Positions 1 to 8,248 of a stretch of DNA of 34,853 bases are shown here, piece by piece (within the stretch, counting starts at the first letter, position 1; every line of letters begins with the position of its first letter). The position numbers and the translations under genes are program-made. The notes beneath the pieces were generated by a model, which was not told the DNA's origin, searched no databases, and saw only the letters and a list, made by a program, of their open reading frames with translations. Source of the DNA: Candidatus Stoquefichus massiliensis AP9 (GTDB lineage: Bacteria; Bacillota_I; Bacilli_A; Erysipelotrichales; Coprobacillaceae); NCBI RefSeq assembly GCF_000455285.1, contig NZ_HG005288.1:184143-218995 (forward strand). The letters are read 5' to 3'.

Positions 1-129
1 TACTTTTATTATATAACAGGGAGATACAATCACAATATTTACATCCTGTATTGGTTTTTTTAACCAATTTTTATTTTTATTTTTCTAAATATGTGATTGA
101 ACTATTTAATAATATACAAAAAATATATA

Positions 130-168
130 TAAAATAGAAATCACACCAATAAAAGTTTGATTTCTATC
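130..168 (-). terminator. Probable terminator of the GNAT gene
   Basis: A 10-bp perfect inverted repeat, ATAGAAATCA (134-143) against TGATTTCTAT (158-167), lies just past the GNAT stop codon when read on the minus strand. It is followed by a T-rich stretch interrupted by A residues. The loop is long (14 nt), so it may be a weak terminator. Confidence 0.5.
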
Positions 169-172
169 TATC

Positions 173-616
173 TTAAGTATCAATTCTTACAAGTTCATGT
201 ATATTTTTATTACGATATACCAGATCATCTCTCACAGTAAATCCCATCTTCTCCCAAAAACCATTACCAATCTCATTTCTTTGAAAAACAATAAGTGCTA
301 CTTTATGAATTCCTTCCTGATCCAAAGCATCCATAGCATTCTCAACAAGTTTTCTGGCAATTCCCTGATGTCTATACTTAGGCAAAACAGATGTATGATA
401 AATAAAGCCTCTACGTCCATCATGACCAGATATAATCACACCAATAATACATTGATTATCCTCTGCGACAAAACTCGTTGTCGAATTACGTTTTAAATAT
501 CTTTCAATCCCTTCTCTACTATCATCCACTGTATTCAACCCCATTCCTGGAGTATTCATCCATAAATCATAAACAGCATCATAATCTTTAATATTCATTG
601 TTCTTATTTTTATCAT
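173..616 (-). CDS. GNAT family N-acetyltransferase
   Basis: A 147-residue protein that fits a complete single-domain GNAT (Gcn5-related) acetyltransferase, which moves an acetyl group from acetyl-CoA to an amine. The central acetyl-CoA loop is recognisable as YRHQGIARKLVENAM (about residues 80-95), the Q/RxxGxG/A signature. It is preceded by the VAEDNQCIIGVIISGHDG beta4 strand region and followed by the NEIGNGFWEKMGF motif typical of the C-terminal half. The start codon follows AAAGGAGAG at good spacing. The substrate cannot be read from the sequence. The gene stands alone, with a likely terminator downstream and about 180 bp of AT-rich intergenic DNA upstream. Confidence 0.9.
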   Translation of the reverse strand: MIKIRTMNIKDYDAVYDLWMNTPGMGLNTVDDSREGIERYLKRNSTTSFVAEDNQCIIGVIISGHDGRRGFIYHTSVLPKYRHQGIARKLVENAMDALDQEGIHKVALIVFQRNEIGNGFWEKMGFTVRDDLVYRNKNIHELVRIDT

Positions 617-794
617 TTTTTCTCTCCTTTTTTGTTATTATAAAATATATTATATACAGTCTATTTTCTTATTGTAATGCAAATGACATACATTTAAATC
701 TAATATTTATTGATTGTTTATTTCACAGTTTATAATAATAAAAGTTTTTTTAAATAACGATGAAGCATCTATAGATTAAATAGAAGATATGAAT

Positions 795-1520
795 CTAATC
801 TTGATTTATCCATAGATTTTTCTTTCTTTTATTAATCACTTTAATGTGACATCCTTTAAGAATGTACTTTTCTAAATACTTCAATTCATTTTTTGTGATA
901 TGCTCATGCAATGAACTTTTAAATATATCAAACTCTTTTGTTTGAAGTGACTTAACTAAATCATCATAACTATCTTGTTGCCATTTTTCAGATAGTTTAT
1001 TTTTTAAAAAAGCATGTAAATTTATTGGGAAATCATTTTCAGTAACACAATTGAATATATGTGCTATATTATTCCCACCATTATTCATAAAATCATCATA
1101 TTTCATGCCTGAATAAAGTTTATCATCACAAAAGAAACTGGCTGCAGTAATAAGATGTCTATAGAAAGGTGTATTATATTCATACTCTGGTAACTGCGCT
1201 TTATGAATATACCAATCTATAGTAAATTTATCATAACCTTTAAGTGCTATATTTAAATCAACTGGTGATTTTCCTTCTTGATATATAAGAAGTTGATGAC
1301 AACCTCTACAATCATTAACACAATATTGTACTATTACATATTCATTATTCTCATTTTTAAATTTTAAATCTACATATCCATATGCTTCACAATGATAATT
1401 CTCAATTGATTTATTTCTTGGTTTATTTAAAAACATATAAAAACATTGATATATCGTTGCATCATAAAACTTTTCACAATTTATTTTTGCAATAACATTT
1501 CTTTTTGAAAACAATCCCAT
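795..1520 (-). CDS. Hypothetical protein with a CX3CX2C motif
   Basis: A 241-residue protein I do not recognise. It opens with MGLFSKRN, has no signal peptide or transmembrane segment, and is probably cytoplasmic. It is rich in Asn, Lys and aromatic residues. Residues 67-74 read CVNDCRGC, a CX3CX2C cluster that could bind metal, and further single Cys occur nearby (C15, C26, C44). The C-terminal third (from about residue 165) looks helical and charged, ending in a basic tail (KVINKRKKNLW). The start is supported by AAAGGAG eight bases upstream of ATG. It stands alone, with no operon partner within 178 bp downstream or 390 bp upstream. It could be an immunity-like or accessory protein, but nothing in the sequence proves this. 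Confidence 0.6.
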   Translation of the reverse strand: MGLFSKRNVIAKINCEKFYDATIYQCFYMFLNKPRNKSIENYHCEAYGYVDLKFKNENNEYVIVQYCVNDCRGCHQLLIYQEGKSPVDLNIALKGYDKFTIDWYIHKAQLPEYEYNTPFYRHLITAASFFCDDKLYSGMKYDDFMNNGGNNIAHIFNCVTENDFPINLHAFLKNKLSEKWQQDSYDDLVKSLQTKEFDIFKSSLHEHITKNELKYLEKYILKGCHIKVINKRKKNLWINQD

Positions 1521-1910
1521 AAAATATTCTCCTTTTCAATTCTCATTTATCAATTTTCATTATAACAAATTATTTCTTTCTATAATATACTATTTTCAGT
1601 ATCTCATTCATATTAAATTTTCAAATCAAAATCTATCTAAATAAAAATAATAACTCATCTTTTACTATACTGATAATAAGAAATGCGATTCAACTTATAT
1701 TGATATATCAATAAATGTAAATAATCAAAAGAAGATAATTAAAATATATTGTTTTTATAACAATCAATAAAAAAAGAAGAATTCTACATATTGAAAAATT
1801 CGTCTTTTTTACTTCTATTAACTATTTTATAGTAATACTCTAGATACTCTTCATTATTTGCACTATAAAAACATGATAAATATATACTATAATTTATAAA
1901 ATCATATATA
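1521..1910. other. AT-rich intergenic stretch without a gene
   Basis: About 390 bp between the unknown protein and the ABC permease. I see no plausible coding frame. The only clear structure is the hairpin at 1768-1811, listed separately. The part nearest 1521 must carry the promoter and leader of the minus-strand unknown gene, but I cannot pick out convincing -35/-10 boxes. Confidence 0.5.
1768..1811 (-). terminator. Terminator downstream of the GntR-ABC operon
   Basis: AAAAAGAAGAATT and AATTCGTCTTTTT form a 13-bp stem with one mismatch. A/T runs on both sides let it work in either orientation. It lies about 100 bp past the permease stop codon on the minus strand, so it most likely ends the GntR-ATPase-permease transcript. 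Confidence 0.6.
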
Positions 1911-2573
1911 TTAGAACTCTTTCTTTTGAATTTTTAATGATAATAAATAAGACGTGCTTACCATAACAACAGAAATAACAATTCCTAATATGACAAGTAC
2001 ACTAACATGTGATTGAAAATAAGAAATGAGTTTCATGACCTGAGATGCAAAATGATTATTTTGCATAAGATATTGAAACAATGGAGCCCCAATCGCAAAA
2101 CATATAATATATGGTAAAATAGACATAATTGTAGCCTTTGAGTATTCAAATTTAAAATAGAATGGATATTGAATACTAATAAAAAACAACGCAATAACTA
2201 TTGAGATTGTTAAAAATGATATTCCATGAATCCAATTCATTTTTCCATTTAAAATAAGTGATAGAATGATATATAGAATAAATGAAACAATGGCAGTTAA
2301 TGCAACTATAATAAGTGAAAAAAGATATCTGCTTAAAACACTAGTAGACTTCTTTATAGGAAGCACCCCATACAATTTATGAAAATGACTTTTCTCACTT
2401 ATCGAAAAGATCATATTCAACATAAAAACAACAAAAGTTAGAGTGACCATAATACTTACGCCTAGATTAACTATGATTCCTAAAATAATTGGAATAACCA
2501 AAAAACATATCATAAGTTTTGCTAAAGGTTTCATTGCATAAAAATCAAGTTTAATTAAATTTTTAAGTGTCAT
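1911..2573 (-). CDS. ABC-2 type transporter permease subunit
   Basis: A 220-residue, very hydrophobic protein with about six predicted membrane segments (near residues 15-35, 37-55, 82-108, 115-135, 148-168 and 190-212). This is the plan of small ABC-2 permeases that pair with BcrA/YtrB-like ATPases. Its ATG starts 2 nt after the stop codon of the ATPase, so the two are translationally linked and should form one exporter or membrane-stress complex. In such GntR-controlled operons the load is often a cell-wall-active peptide or lipid, but no substrate can be assigned here. It is the last gene of the operon, with a hairpin about 100 bp downstream. Confidence 0.8.
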   Translation of the reverse strand: MTLKNLIKLDFYAMKPLAKLMICFLVIPIILGIIVNLGVSIMVTLTFVVFMLNMIFSISEKSHFHKLYGVLPIKKSTSVLSRYLFSLIIVALTAIVSFILYIILSLILNGKMNWIHGISFLTISIVIALFFISIQYPFYFKFEYSKATIMSILPYIICFAIGAPLFQYLMQNNHFASQVMKLISYFQSHVSVLVILGIVISVVMVSTSYLLSLKIQKKEF

Positions 2574-2575
2574 TG

Positions 2576-3433
2576 TTATTCTCCTTCCATATGGTTAATA
2601 TGAATTAATATATCATCAATAGTTGCCTCTTCAATCACCATGTGACCATTCATATACTTCATATTTTTAACATCTAGTAATGCAGAAAATCCTGTACTGT
2701 TCTTTTGAATACCCATAAGATATTTCTCAATATCCTGATTTAAGTTATCTATTCCACCTTTTACTATACAATACTTTTCAAACAGTTCATCTTTATACCC
2801 TGTAAAGAAAATATTTCCATTATCTAGAATTGTTAAAAAATCAGCAATTTTATCAAGATCAGATGTAATATGTGTAGAAAATAACACACTATTTTGTTCA
2901 TCTTCAATATAATGCAGTAATATATCTAATAATTCATCACGAGCAACAGGATCTAATCCACTTGTTGGCTCATCTAATATAAGCAGCCTTGCTTTGTGTG
3001 ATAAGGCAACTGCTAACATTAATTTCATTTTCATACCTCTTGACAACGCTTTGATCTTTTGTTGAGTTGGTAAATGAAATTGTTTTAAATAATTCTGAAA
3101 AATATGAGTGTCCCAATTTATATAAAAAGGTGAAATAGCTGCTTCTACATCTGATATTTTCCAATCCTCTACGAAGAAGACTTCATCAAAAACAACTGCT
3201 ATATCTTGTTTAAGATCATAATGCTGAATAATATTTTGCCCAAATACTTGAATCACACCCTGATCTTTTTCTAAAAGTTCTAAAATAAGTTTTATTGTTG
3301 TTGTTTTGCCAGCACCATTTTTTCCAACCAATCCCATAATATAACCTGTCGGTAAATGAAAGGAAACATTATCTAGTTTAAAGTTATCAAATTCTTTGGT
3401 TAGGTTCTTTATTTCTAAAATATTTTGATTCAT
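2576..3433 (-). CDS. ABC transporter ATP-binding protein (BcrA/YtrB type)
   Basis: A 285-residue nucleotide-binding subunit. The Walker A is GLVGKNGAGKTTT (about residues 34-46), the ABC signature is the variant LSRGMKMKLMLAVAL, Walker B with the catalytic Glu is LLILDEPTSGLDP, and the switch His lies in FSTHITSDLDK. The LSRGM in place of LSGGQ is usual in this exporter subgroup. A C-terminal extension of about 80 residues follows the core domain. The ATG overlaps the GntR stop codon by four bases (ATGA), and the permease starts 2 nt after its end, so all three are one transcript. It powers the ABC-2 permease encoded next to it. Confidence 0.9.
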   Translation of the reverse strand: MNQNILEIKNLTKEFDNFKLDNVSFHLPTGYIMGLVGKNGAGKTTTIKLILELLEKDQGVIQVFGQNIIQHYDLKQDIAVVFDEVFFVEDWKISDVEAAISPFYINWDTHIFQNYLKQFHLPTQQKIKALSRGMKMKLMLAVALSHKARLLILDEPTSGLDPVARDELLDILLHYIEDEQNSVLFSTHITSDLDKIADFLTILDNGNIFFTGYKDELFEKYCIVKGGIDNLNQDIEKYLMGIQKNSTGFSALLDVKNMKYMNGHMVIEEATIDDILIHINHMEGE

Positions 3434-3810
3434 TGTTCATCCTCCTCATATAAAATCGATAAAATTCCAAATAATTCTTCTTTGGATTTCTTGAGTATTT
3501 TGGCACATTTCTTTATCTCTAAAAAATGTTCTTCAATATTTTGTATAAGCTTTTCCTCTAGAACATTTTGGTTTATTTTTTGCACATAACAGCCTTTTCC
3601 TTGAACAATCATAATATAACCTTCATTTTCTAAATCTGTATATGCTCTTGTAGTTGTAATAACACTGACCTTGAGTTCTCTTGATAACTGTCTAATTGAT
3701 GGTAAAAGCTCACCTTCATTTATATTTCCAGATAAGATAGCTTCTCTAATCTGTGAATATATCTGTTGATAGATAGGTTCATCAGAAGAATTTTGTATAA
3801 TTATTTTCAT
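3430..3810 (-). CDS. GntR family regulator, YtrA subfamily
   Basis: A 126-residue DNA-binding protein with the GntR winged helix at residues 10-75, including EPIYQQIYSQIREAIL and the recognition region LPSIRQLSRELKVSVITTTRAY. Only about 40 residues follow, as expected for the short YtrA type, which lacks a large effector domain and usually dimerises through helices. It heads the operon with the ATPase and permease. A 16-bp perfect inverted repeat overlaps its own promoter, so autorepression is the simplest model. In known YtrA operons induction follows cell-wall antibiotic stress; here that is inference. Confidence 0.88.
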   Translation of the reverse strand: MKIIIQNSSDEPIYQQIYSQIREAILSGNINEGELLPSIRQLSRELKVSVITTTRAYTDLENEGYIMIVQGKGCYVQKINQNVLEEKLIQNIEEHFLEIKKCAKILKKSKEELFGILSILYEEDEQ

Positions 3811-3826
3811 ATTATCGCTCCCAACT

Positions 3827-3883
3827 GATTATACTGTTTATACTCTATATAAACAGTATAATCATAATATATCATTATGTCAA
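3827..3883 (-). promoter_or_regulatory. Promoter and palindromic operator of the GntR-ABC operon
   Basis: On the minus strand TTGACA (3878-3883) and TATACT (3855-3860) are separated by exactly 17 bp. The -10 lies inside a perfect inverted repeat: 16-base arms at 3827-3842 (GATTATACTGTTTATA) and 3848-3863, with a 5-bp spacer. A protein bound to the palindrome would block the -10 and the start site, which fits autorepression by the adjacent GntR protein. Confidence 0.8.
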
Positions 3884-4165
3884 TTAAAACAAGAAGAAAT
3901 AAGTAAAAATATATAAATTATATATTCAGAAAAAAAACAACTATTGTTTTAGATGTAAGTCGATTCCAATTTATATAGTCAAAAAAAGAATTTATATTTT
4001 GATATACCTCTTATCATTTCTTTTATAAGTTTTAAAAACTAAGAAGAAAAATGCTAAATTTCTGCGTATATTGAAATAGAAAGGTCATTTAACAATAACA
4101 TATAATTATTTTAAGCAATTATATTGTAAGTTCCCTCACTTTAAACAGAAAGCAAGGTGAGTAAA
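3884..4165. other. AT-rich intergenic stretch, nothing recognised
   Basis: About 280 bp between the divergent GntR operon and the Rpn remnant. I see no coding frame, repeat or clear hairpin. The last bases carry GCAAGGTGAG, the ribosome binding site of the Rpn remnant. Confidence 0.45.
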
Positions 4166-4467
4166 ATGAATACAACTTTGATAGAAAAAAATGAATATTT
4201 AGACACTATACAAATGTTTCGTCTTATTGATGATAATTTCATAGGATGTCTGCATGACTTCATGTGTTGGGACTCTCGAAAACGTTAAGAACGAAGGAAT
4301 AATTGAAGGTATAATTGATCTTTTAACGCAACAAATTAGACAACAGCTATCTAAACTAACTCCTGAAATACAAATTCAATTAGAGCAATCTTTCTCTTGG
4401 CAATTGGATCAGTTAGTTATTATATATCAAGAGTGAAGAAGATATTCTTAAGGCATTAACTTGTTAG
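4166..4467 (+). pseudogene. Decayed Rpn / PD-(D/E)XK nuclease-family gene (remnant)
   Basis: A good ribosome binding site (AAGGTGAG) precedes ATG at 4166. The first 40-codon frame contains YLDTIQMFRLIDDNF, the usual N-terminal hallmark of Rpn-type PD-(D/E)XK nuclease/transposase-associated proteins (normally FRLIDDxFM), and stops at 4288. The next frame (4254-4436) reads KNEGIIEGIIDLLTQQIRQQ and then a segment resembling the DUF4351 C-terminal region found in the same proteins. A further frame change near 4430 would give SEEDILKAL and stop at 4467. The roughly 200-residue catalytic middle is missing. So this is an internally deleted and frameshifted remnant, not two small genes. The Rpn assignment rests on motif memory. 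Confidence 0.6.
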
Positions 4468-4635
4468 AATTGAAAAGAGATTTCATATCTCTTAACCAAT
4501 TGTCTCATGAAATTATTTATTCAAATATAAACTTAATATTTATCTCTCCTATTTAATGCAGATATTATAGAAAGTAAAGAATTAAAATATATCATTATTT
4601 CTTAAATAACTTTTCATAGGATAAACATAAAATGT

Positions 4636-4668
4636 TTGACAATTTTCTCTACATATTACTGGTAAAAT
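4636..4668 (+). promoter_or_regulatory. Possible promoter of the degV gene
   Basis: TTGACA (4636-4641) and an extended -10, TGG-TAAAAT (4660-4668), lie 35-70 bp before the start codon. The spacer of 21 bp is too long for a standard pair, so the extended -10 may act largely alone. Confidence 0.35.
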
Positions 4669-4703
4669 AAAAAATAATTAAGTAAAGAAAGCAGGTATAA
4701 CTT

Positions 4704-5570
4704 ATGGAAAATAAAAATAATGGCATTGTTATTGTTGTAGAATCTGGTTCAGATTTACCAAAAGAATTAGCAGAAAAATATGGAATTGTCATATTGCCTA
4801 TGCATGTGATGTTTGATCAGCATAATTATAATGATGGAACTTTCCCAGTATCTCAAATTATTGATTACTATCATCAAACAAAAAAAATACCTACAACAAG
4901 TGCAACAAATGTAGGAGAATATTTACAGGCGTTCAAGAAGATTCATCAGGAACATCCAAATAAATTGATATTACATTTATGTTATTCAGCAGTCACAACT
5001 GCTACATATCAAAATGCTAAAATTGCAAGTACTGACTTAGATTATGTTTATCACATTGATACAAAATTTGTATCTGCAGGACAAACAATGATTATTTTAA
5101 AAGTAGCAAAATATATTCAATCTCATCCTGAATGTCACATAGAAGATGTCAGAAAATACGCATATAAAATTATTGAAAAAACACATATGTGTTTTTTACC
5201 TAGTCAATTAGATTTTTTAAAAGCAGGTGGACGTGTTTCTAACGCAGCATATCTTGGAGCAAATATCTTAAAATTGAAACCCTTAATTGAAATTAAAGAT
5301 GGAAAACTTGTAGCAACGAAAAAATATCGTGGTAGACATATGAAAAAAATATGTTTACGTATGATTGATGATTTGCTGGATACTTCTGATTATGATATAG
5401 AAGATATTATTCTTTTGTATTCATATGGCTTAGACGAAGATATTTTAAAGGAAAGTCAAGATATTGTTAATGATTTAGGATTTCAAAATATATATTTTAT
5501 TGAAACAGGTGGCGTTATTACAAGTCATAGTGGTCCAGGAGGTTTTGGGGTTGTCTTTTGTGATGAATAA
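4704..5570 (+). CDS. degV: DegV family fatty-acid-binding protein
   Basis: A 288-residue DegV (FakB-like) protein. Family signatures are the N-terminal VESGSDLPKELAEKYGI, the LPMHV strand, the PTTSATNVGEYLQAF segment that holds the fatty-acid carboxylate contact, the KFVSAGQTMIILKVA helix, and the CFLPSQLDFLKAGGRVS loop. It ends with TGGVITSHSGPGGFGVVF. DegV/FakB proteins bind a fatty acid and present it to a FakA kinase for phosphorylation and entry into phospholipid synthesis. Whether this copy works with FakA cannot be told here, since no fakA is in the window. It is monocistronic, with a strong bidirectional terminator directly after it. The oleate hydratase at 12.7 kb is a second fatty-acid gene nearby. 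Confidence 0.9.
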   Translation: MENKNNGIVIVVESGSDLPKELAEKYGIVILPMHVMFDQHNYNDGTFPVSQIIDYYHQTKKIPTTSATNVGEYLQAFKKIHQEHPNKLILHLCYSAVTTATYQNAKIASTDLDYVYHIDTKFVSAGQTMIILKVAKYIQSHPECHIEDVRKYAYKIIEKTHMCFLPSQLDFLKAGGRVSNAAYLGANILKLKPLIEIKDGKLVATKKYRGRHMKKICLRMIDDLLDTSDYDIEDIILLYSYGLDEDILKESQDIVNDLGFQNIYFIETGGVITSHSGPGGFGVVFCDE

Positions 5571-5572
5571 GT

Positions 5573-5610
5573 AAGAAAACATTATGAATTGAATCATAAT
5601 GTTTTCTTTA
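5573..5610. terminator. Bidirectional terminator between convergent genes
   Basis: A stem of about 15 bp, with core GAAAACATTATGA (5575-5587) against TCATAATGTTTTC (5594-5606), has a 6-nt loop and A/T tracts on both flanks. It lies between the stop codon of degV and the convergent ASCH-like gene and overlaps the latter's last codons, so it can serve both transcripts. Confidence 0.8.
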
Positions 5611-6070
5611 ATTTTGATTTTTCATAATTGTAAGGAATACTTGTTCCAACCACAACATCCTCTATTTTATCAATGATTAACCAATCATCCATATTTCCCT
5701 GATGATCAAAGTGAAGAGGATCAATTTGTTGAACATCCTCAAACTCAACAAGACATAAGCATTCTTTATGCCAGCGTACTTTTTGTTTTTCAGATAGATT
5801 TAACTTGTGCTGATTTTCTTGTAGAATCTTTGTGATTTCATCATCAGTTAATTTGACATAATTTTCAACATTGATAACAGTTGCTTTGGCAGTAATGAGA
5901 GCTGTTCCCTTCTCCATAAAATATAACATTTCTCCAACATTTACACGACTATGAGGAATTTTACGTCCTGATGCCCCTCTAATGACCATTGTTTTTTGAC
6001 CTGCTAATATTTTATCTAAAACTTTTTCTCCTTTTTTTCCAGCATTATCACAATAAACCAAATGAACCAT
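5594..6070 (-). CDS. ASCH/PUA-like domain protein
   Basis: A 158-residue protein. The start is set at the ATG giving MVHLVYCDNAGKKGEK because GAGGAGGAATAAAA lies directly before it; an upstream in-frame Met would overlap the preceding gene without such a site. The fold elements resemble the ASCH/EVE group of PUA-superfamily proteins: an early lysine-rich turn (KILAGQKTMVIRGASGRKIPH), a central beta strand with VGEMLYFMEKG followed by TALITAKATVINVENY, then a helical insert and a C-terminal strand with LCLVEFEDVQ. Such proteins are thought to bind RNA or modified nucleotides. It starts 2 nt after the AraC regulator stop, so the two are co-transcribed. I assign the family with moderate confidence and no function. 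Confidence 0.6.
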   Translation of the reverse strand: MVHLVYCDNAGKKGEKVLDKILAGQKTMVIRGASGRKIPHSRVNVGEMLYFMEKGTALITAKATVINVENYVKLTDDEITKILQENQHKLNLSEKQKVRWHKECLCLVEFEDVQQIDPLHFDHQGNMDDWLIIDKIEDVVVGTSIPYNYEKSKLKKTL

Positions 6071-6072
6071 TT

Positions 6073-6936
6073 TTATTCCTCCTCTATAATTGGTATCCAT
6101 ATTTGACTTAAATAATTTTGACTATAGACATTCCCTGCACTATACCACTCAAGTTCAGGACAAGGTGCATGTTGAAAAGGGTATTGTATTAACCACTCTT
6201 CTTGCAAATACTTCCAGCCATCACGAATGGAATAAGGAATGGGACCATAACAATCAAAAATAGCCCAAGATGATGCAAGAATAATGATTTCCTTCATGCC
6301 TATTGGAATCTCTTTATTTGAACAAACCATCATTGAATATTCAATATCATGTGTCTCTTCATTTTCTGCTGAAAACATACCAAAAATACCATGGGGATGT
6401 CTTGAATCCAAAGCCATCAATTGAGCATATGTTCCATTCATTTGACATTCACTCCAAAACTCTAATATACCTTGATAATGAGCATGATTTATTGTAGATA
6501 GTTTGATACTTTTACCAATCATACGAAGAGCGCTTTGCCTTTCAATTCGCCATGAATATTGTTGTTTTGATGAGATTTGCATTTTGGGATAAATTCTTAA
6601 TTTTACATCAGACATTCTTGCTTGTTTAGGGGAGACACCATGAAAAATTTGGAAAGCTTTGGTAAATGAAGTTGGTGACTCATACCCATATTTATAACTA
6701 ATATCAACAACTTTCATATGTGTACTTTTGATATCATAGCCTGCTAATGTAAGTTTACGAAAACGAAGATATTCTGCAAAACTTATACCATTCATATATG
6801 AGAAAACTTTTTGAAAAAATGAATATGAACACTCAGCTATTTGTGTAATCTCTTGAATGTCTATAGGTTCTTCATCTCTTTGTAAATGATTTTCAACATA
6901 ATCAATAATTATTTGTAATTTCTCATTCCATTCCAT
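6073..6936 (-). CDS. AraC family regulator with effector-binding domain
   Basis: A 287-residue regulator. Residues 1-108 form the AraC double helix-turn-helix, with IDIQEITQIAECSYSFFQKVF and the second motif KVVDISYKYGYESPTSFTKAFQIFHGVSPKQAR, which is very close to consensus. From about residue 125 to the end is a GyrI-like/effector-binding domain that starts with IERQSALRMIGKS and contains the IFGMFSAE and WAIFDCYGPIP strands. This arrangement, DNA-binding domain first and SOUL/GyrI-like domain second, is common in Bacillota and is linked to sensing of small hydrophobic or drug-like molecules. GGAG precedes the start at good distance. It is followed at 2 nt by the ASCH-like gene. Confidence 0.88.
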   Translation of the reverse strand: MEWNEKLQIIIDYVENHLQRDEEPIDIQEITQIAECSYSFFQKVFSYMNGISFAEYLRFRKLTLAGYDIKSTHMKVVDISYKYGYESPTSFTKAFQIFHGVSPKQARMSDVKLRIYPKMQISSKQQYSWRIERQSALRMIGKSIKLSTINHAHYQGILEFWSECQMNGTYAQLMALDSRHPHGIFGMFSAENEETHDIEYSMMVCSNKEIPIGMKEIIILASSWAIFDCYGPIPYSIRDGWKYLQEEWLIQYPFQHAPCPELEWYSAGNVYSQNYLSQIWIPIIEEE

Positions 6937-7053
6937 GTCTATCTCCTTTATTTTAGGATGACACTATTTTAACATGTTTATACTTTTGATTCATCTTATT
7001 TTATGTTCTCTTAGGATAGCATACAATAAAGTTTTCTAACATGATTGGCTACT

Positions 7054-8187
7054 CTACTTATCACTTACAATATCATAAATATTTTGTCTTGCTTTTGTTT
7101 CAAAATATGATTTTAATTCTATATTTTTATCCCATTGTGCTTGGGGATAATTGCCATATCTTTGTTTAACATCAGCCATTCTTTCCTCAATATCTATGAC
7201 ACCTTCACTACCTGCTAATGCATCGCAGAGTTGGATAAGACGATCATAATCATCATATATGATGTGCTGAAGCAATGTTTTGACTTCTTCTACTTCTGGA
7301 TAAGGAATATCTAATTTTCCAATATACAAATCCAAATCCTGATTCAAAAAAGAATGTGTCAAACAAACACGTGCTACCTGATGATATCCTAGTCTTTGCA
7401 TATACTGATAACCATAATAAACATGACCAAGATCCCTAACAAGAAACTTACGCCCAATATCATGTAATATACCAAGAACATATGCTTTTTCATCATCCAT
7501 TGCACAAACTTTTGCAATTTTTTTAGCACATTGTGCTGCAACTCGACAATGATTTCCCCATGCTCCTGGATTGATTTTTTCTGCTTCCAAAAGCAATTCT
7601 TCTGCTGTGTGACAATCTGGATACCCCCGCTCTATATTTTCAATTTCCATTATCGCTTCATGCCAGTTTGATACCCGATTCCATTCCACTTGTTCATTTA
7701 AATTGGCAGCACTATTAAAAACAATAGCTGCTATACCCTGCTGATTCGCTGCTAGGCAATTTCCAATATGATCATCAATCAATACTGATATATTTTCTTG
7801 AATACATGCTTGTGCTTTATTCATTGTACAAATCAATTGATCATATACAATTTGTCCATTCATTAATTCCTGTTTTGTGGTTTGATAAGGGTCAGTATAT
7901 AATTCATAACTTCGTGCTGTAATAATGATGATTTTATGACCTAATTCACGTAACTTCTCAATTCCCCATACTGCATCTTTTTTAAAGGGTGTCATGGGAA
8001 CAATTTGATCATAATAAGTTTGACAAAAACCTACTTCATCTTTCTTCCATTCTTCTGGTAAATTTCCATAAGAAATCTTTTTTTCTTTTAATTCATTTAT
8101 ACTTACCCCAAAATATTCAGCAACATAGGGCATAAAATAATCAAAAGAATTTGTTAATGTATCATCTATATCAATTCCTATATTCAT
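7054..8187 (-). CDS. HAD nucleotidase (NT5C-like) fused to HD phosphohydrolase
   Basis: A 377-residue two-domain protein; the start follows AAAGGAGAG. Residues 1-185 are a HAD phosphatase of the 5'(3')-deoxyribonucleotidase (NT5C/YorS-like) type: motif I IDIDDTLT (D6, D8), motif II IIIITARS (T90), and motif IV VLIDDHIGN (D138, D139). Residues 195-377 are an HD metal-dependent phosphohydrolase: H213, the HD pair H242-D243 in GILHDIGRK, then a conserved LTHSF and a C-terminal CDALAGSEGV. Each half is normally a separate protein. The fusion suggests consecutive or coordinated phosphate removal from nucleotides, such as salvage or dNTP pool cleaning; that role is inference. It is monocistronic. 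Confidence 0.85.
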   Translation of the reverse strand: MNIGIDIDDTLTNSFDYFMPYVAEYFGVSINELKEKKISYGNLPEEWKKDEVGFCQTYYDQIVPMTPFKKDAVWGIEKLRELGHKIIIITARSYELYTDPYQTTKQELMNGQIVYDQLICTMNKAQACIQENISVLIDDHIGNCLAANQQGIAAIVFNSAANLNEQVEWNRVSNWHEAIMEIENIERGYPDCHTAEELLLEAEKINPGAWGNHCRVAAQCAKKIAKVCAMDDEKAYVLGILHDIGRKFLVRDLGHVYYGYQYMQRLGYHQVARVCLTHSFLNQDLDLYIGKLDIPYPEVEEVKTLLQHIIYDDYDRLIQLCDALAGSEGVIDIEERMADVKQRYGNYPQAQWDKNIELKSYFETKARQNIYDIVSDK

Positions 8188-8248
8188 ATAATCTCTCCTT
8201 TTACATATATCATAACACAATTATGATTGTCATTCTTTATCTTCATAA

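Noticed and set aside
1297-1320. CX3CX2C as a radical SAM iron-sulfur motif
   Set aside because: The protein is only 241 residues and has none of the glycine-rich SAM-binding strand motifs after the cysteines, and no maturation partner is nearby.
4254-4436. A 60-residue independent gene
   Set aside because: It starts inside the end of another frame with no ribosome binding site and carries only the C-terminal, DUF4351-like part of an Rpn-type protein.
4475-4493. Hairpin AAGAGAT/ATCTCTT as a terminator
   Set aside because: There is no T run after it and the stem is only 7 bp AT-rich.
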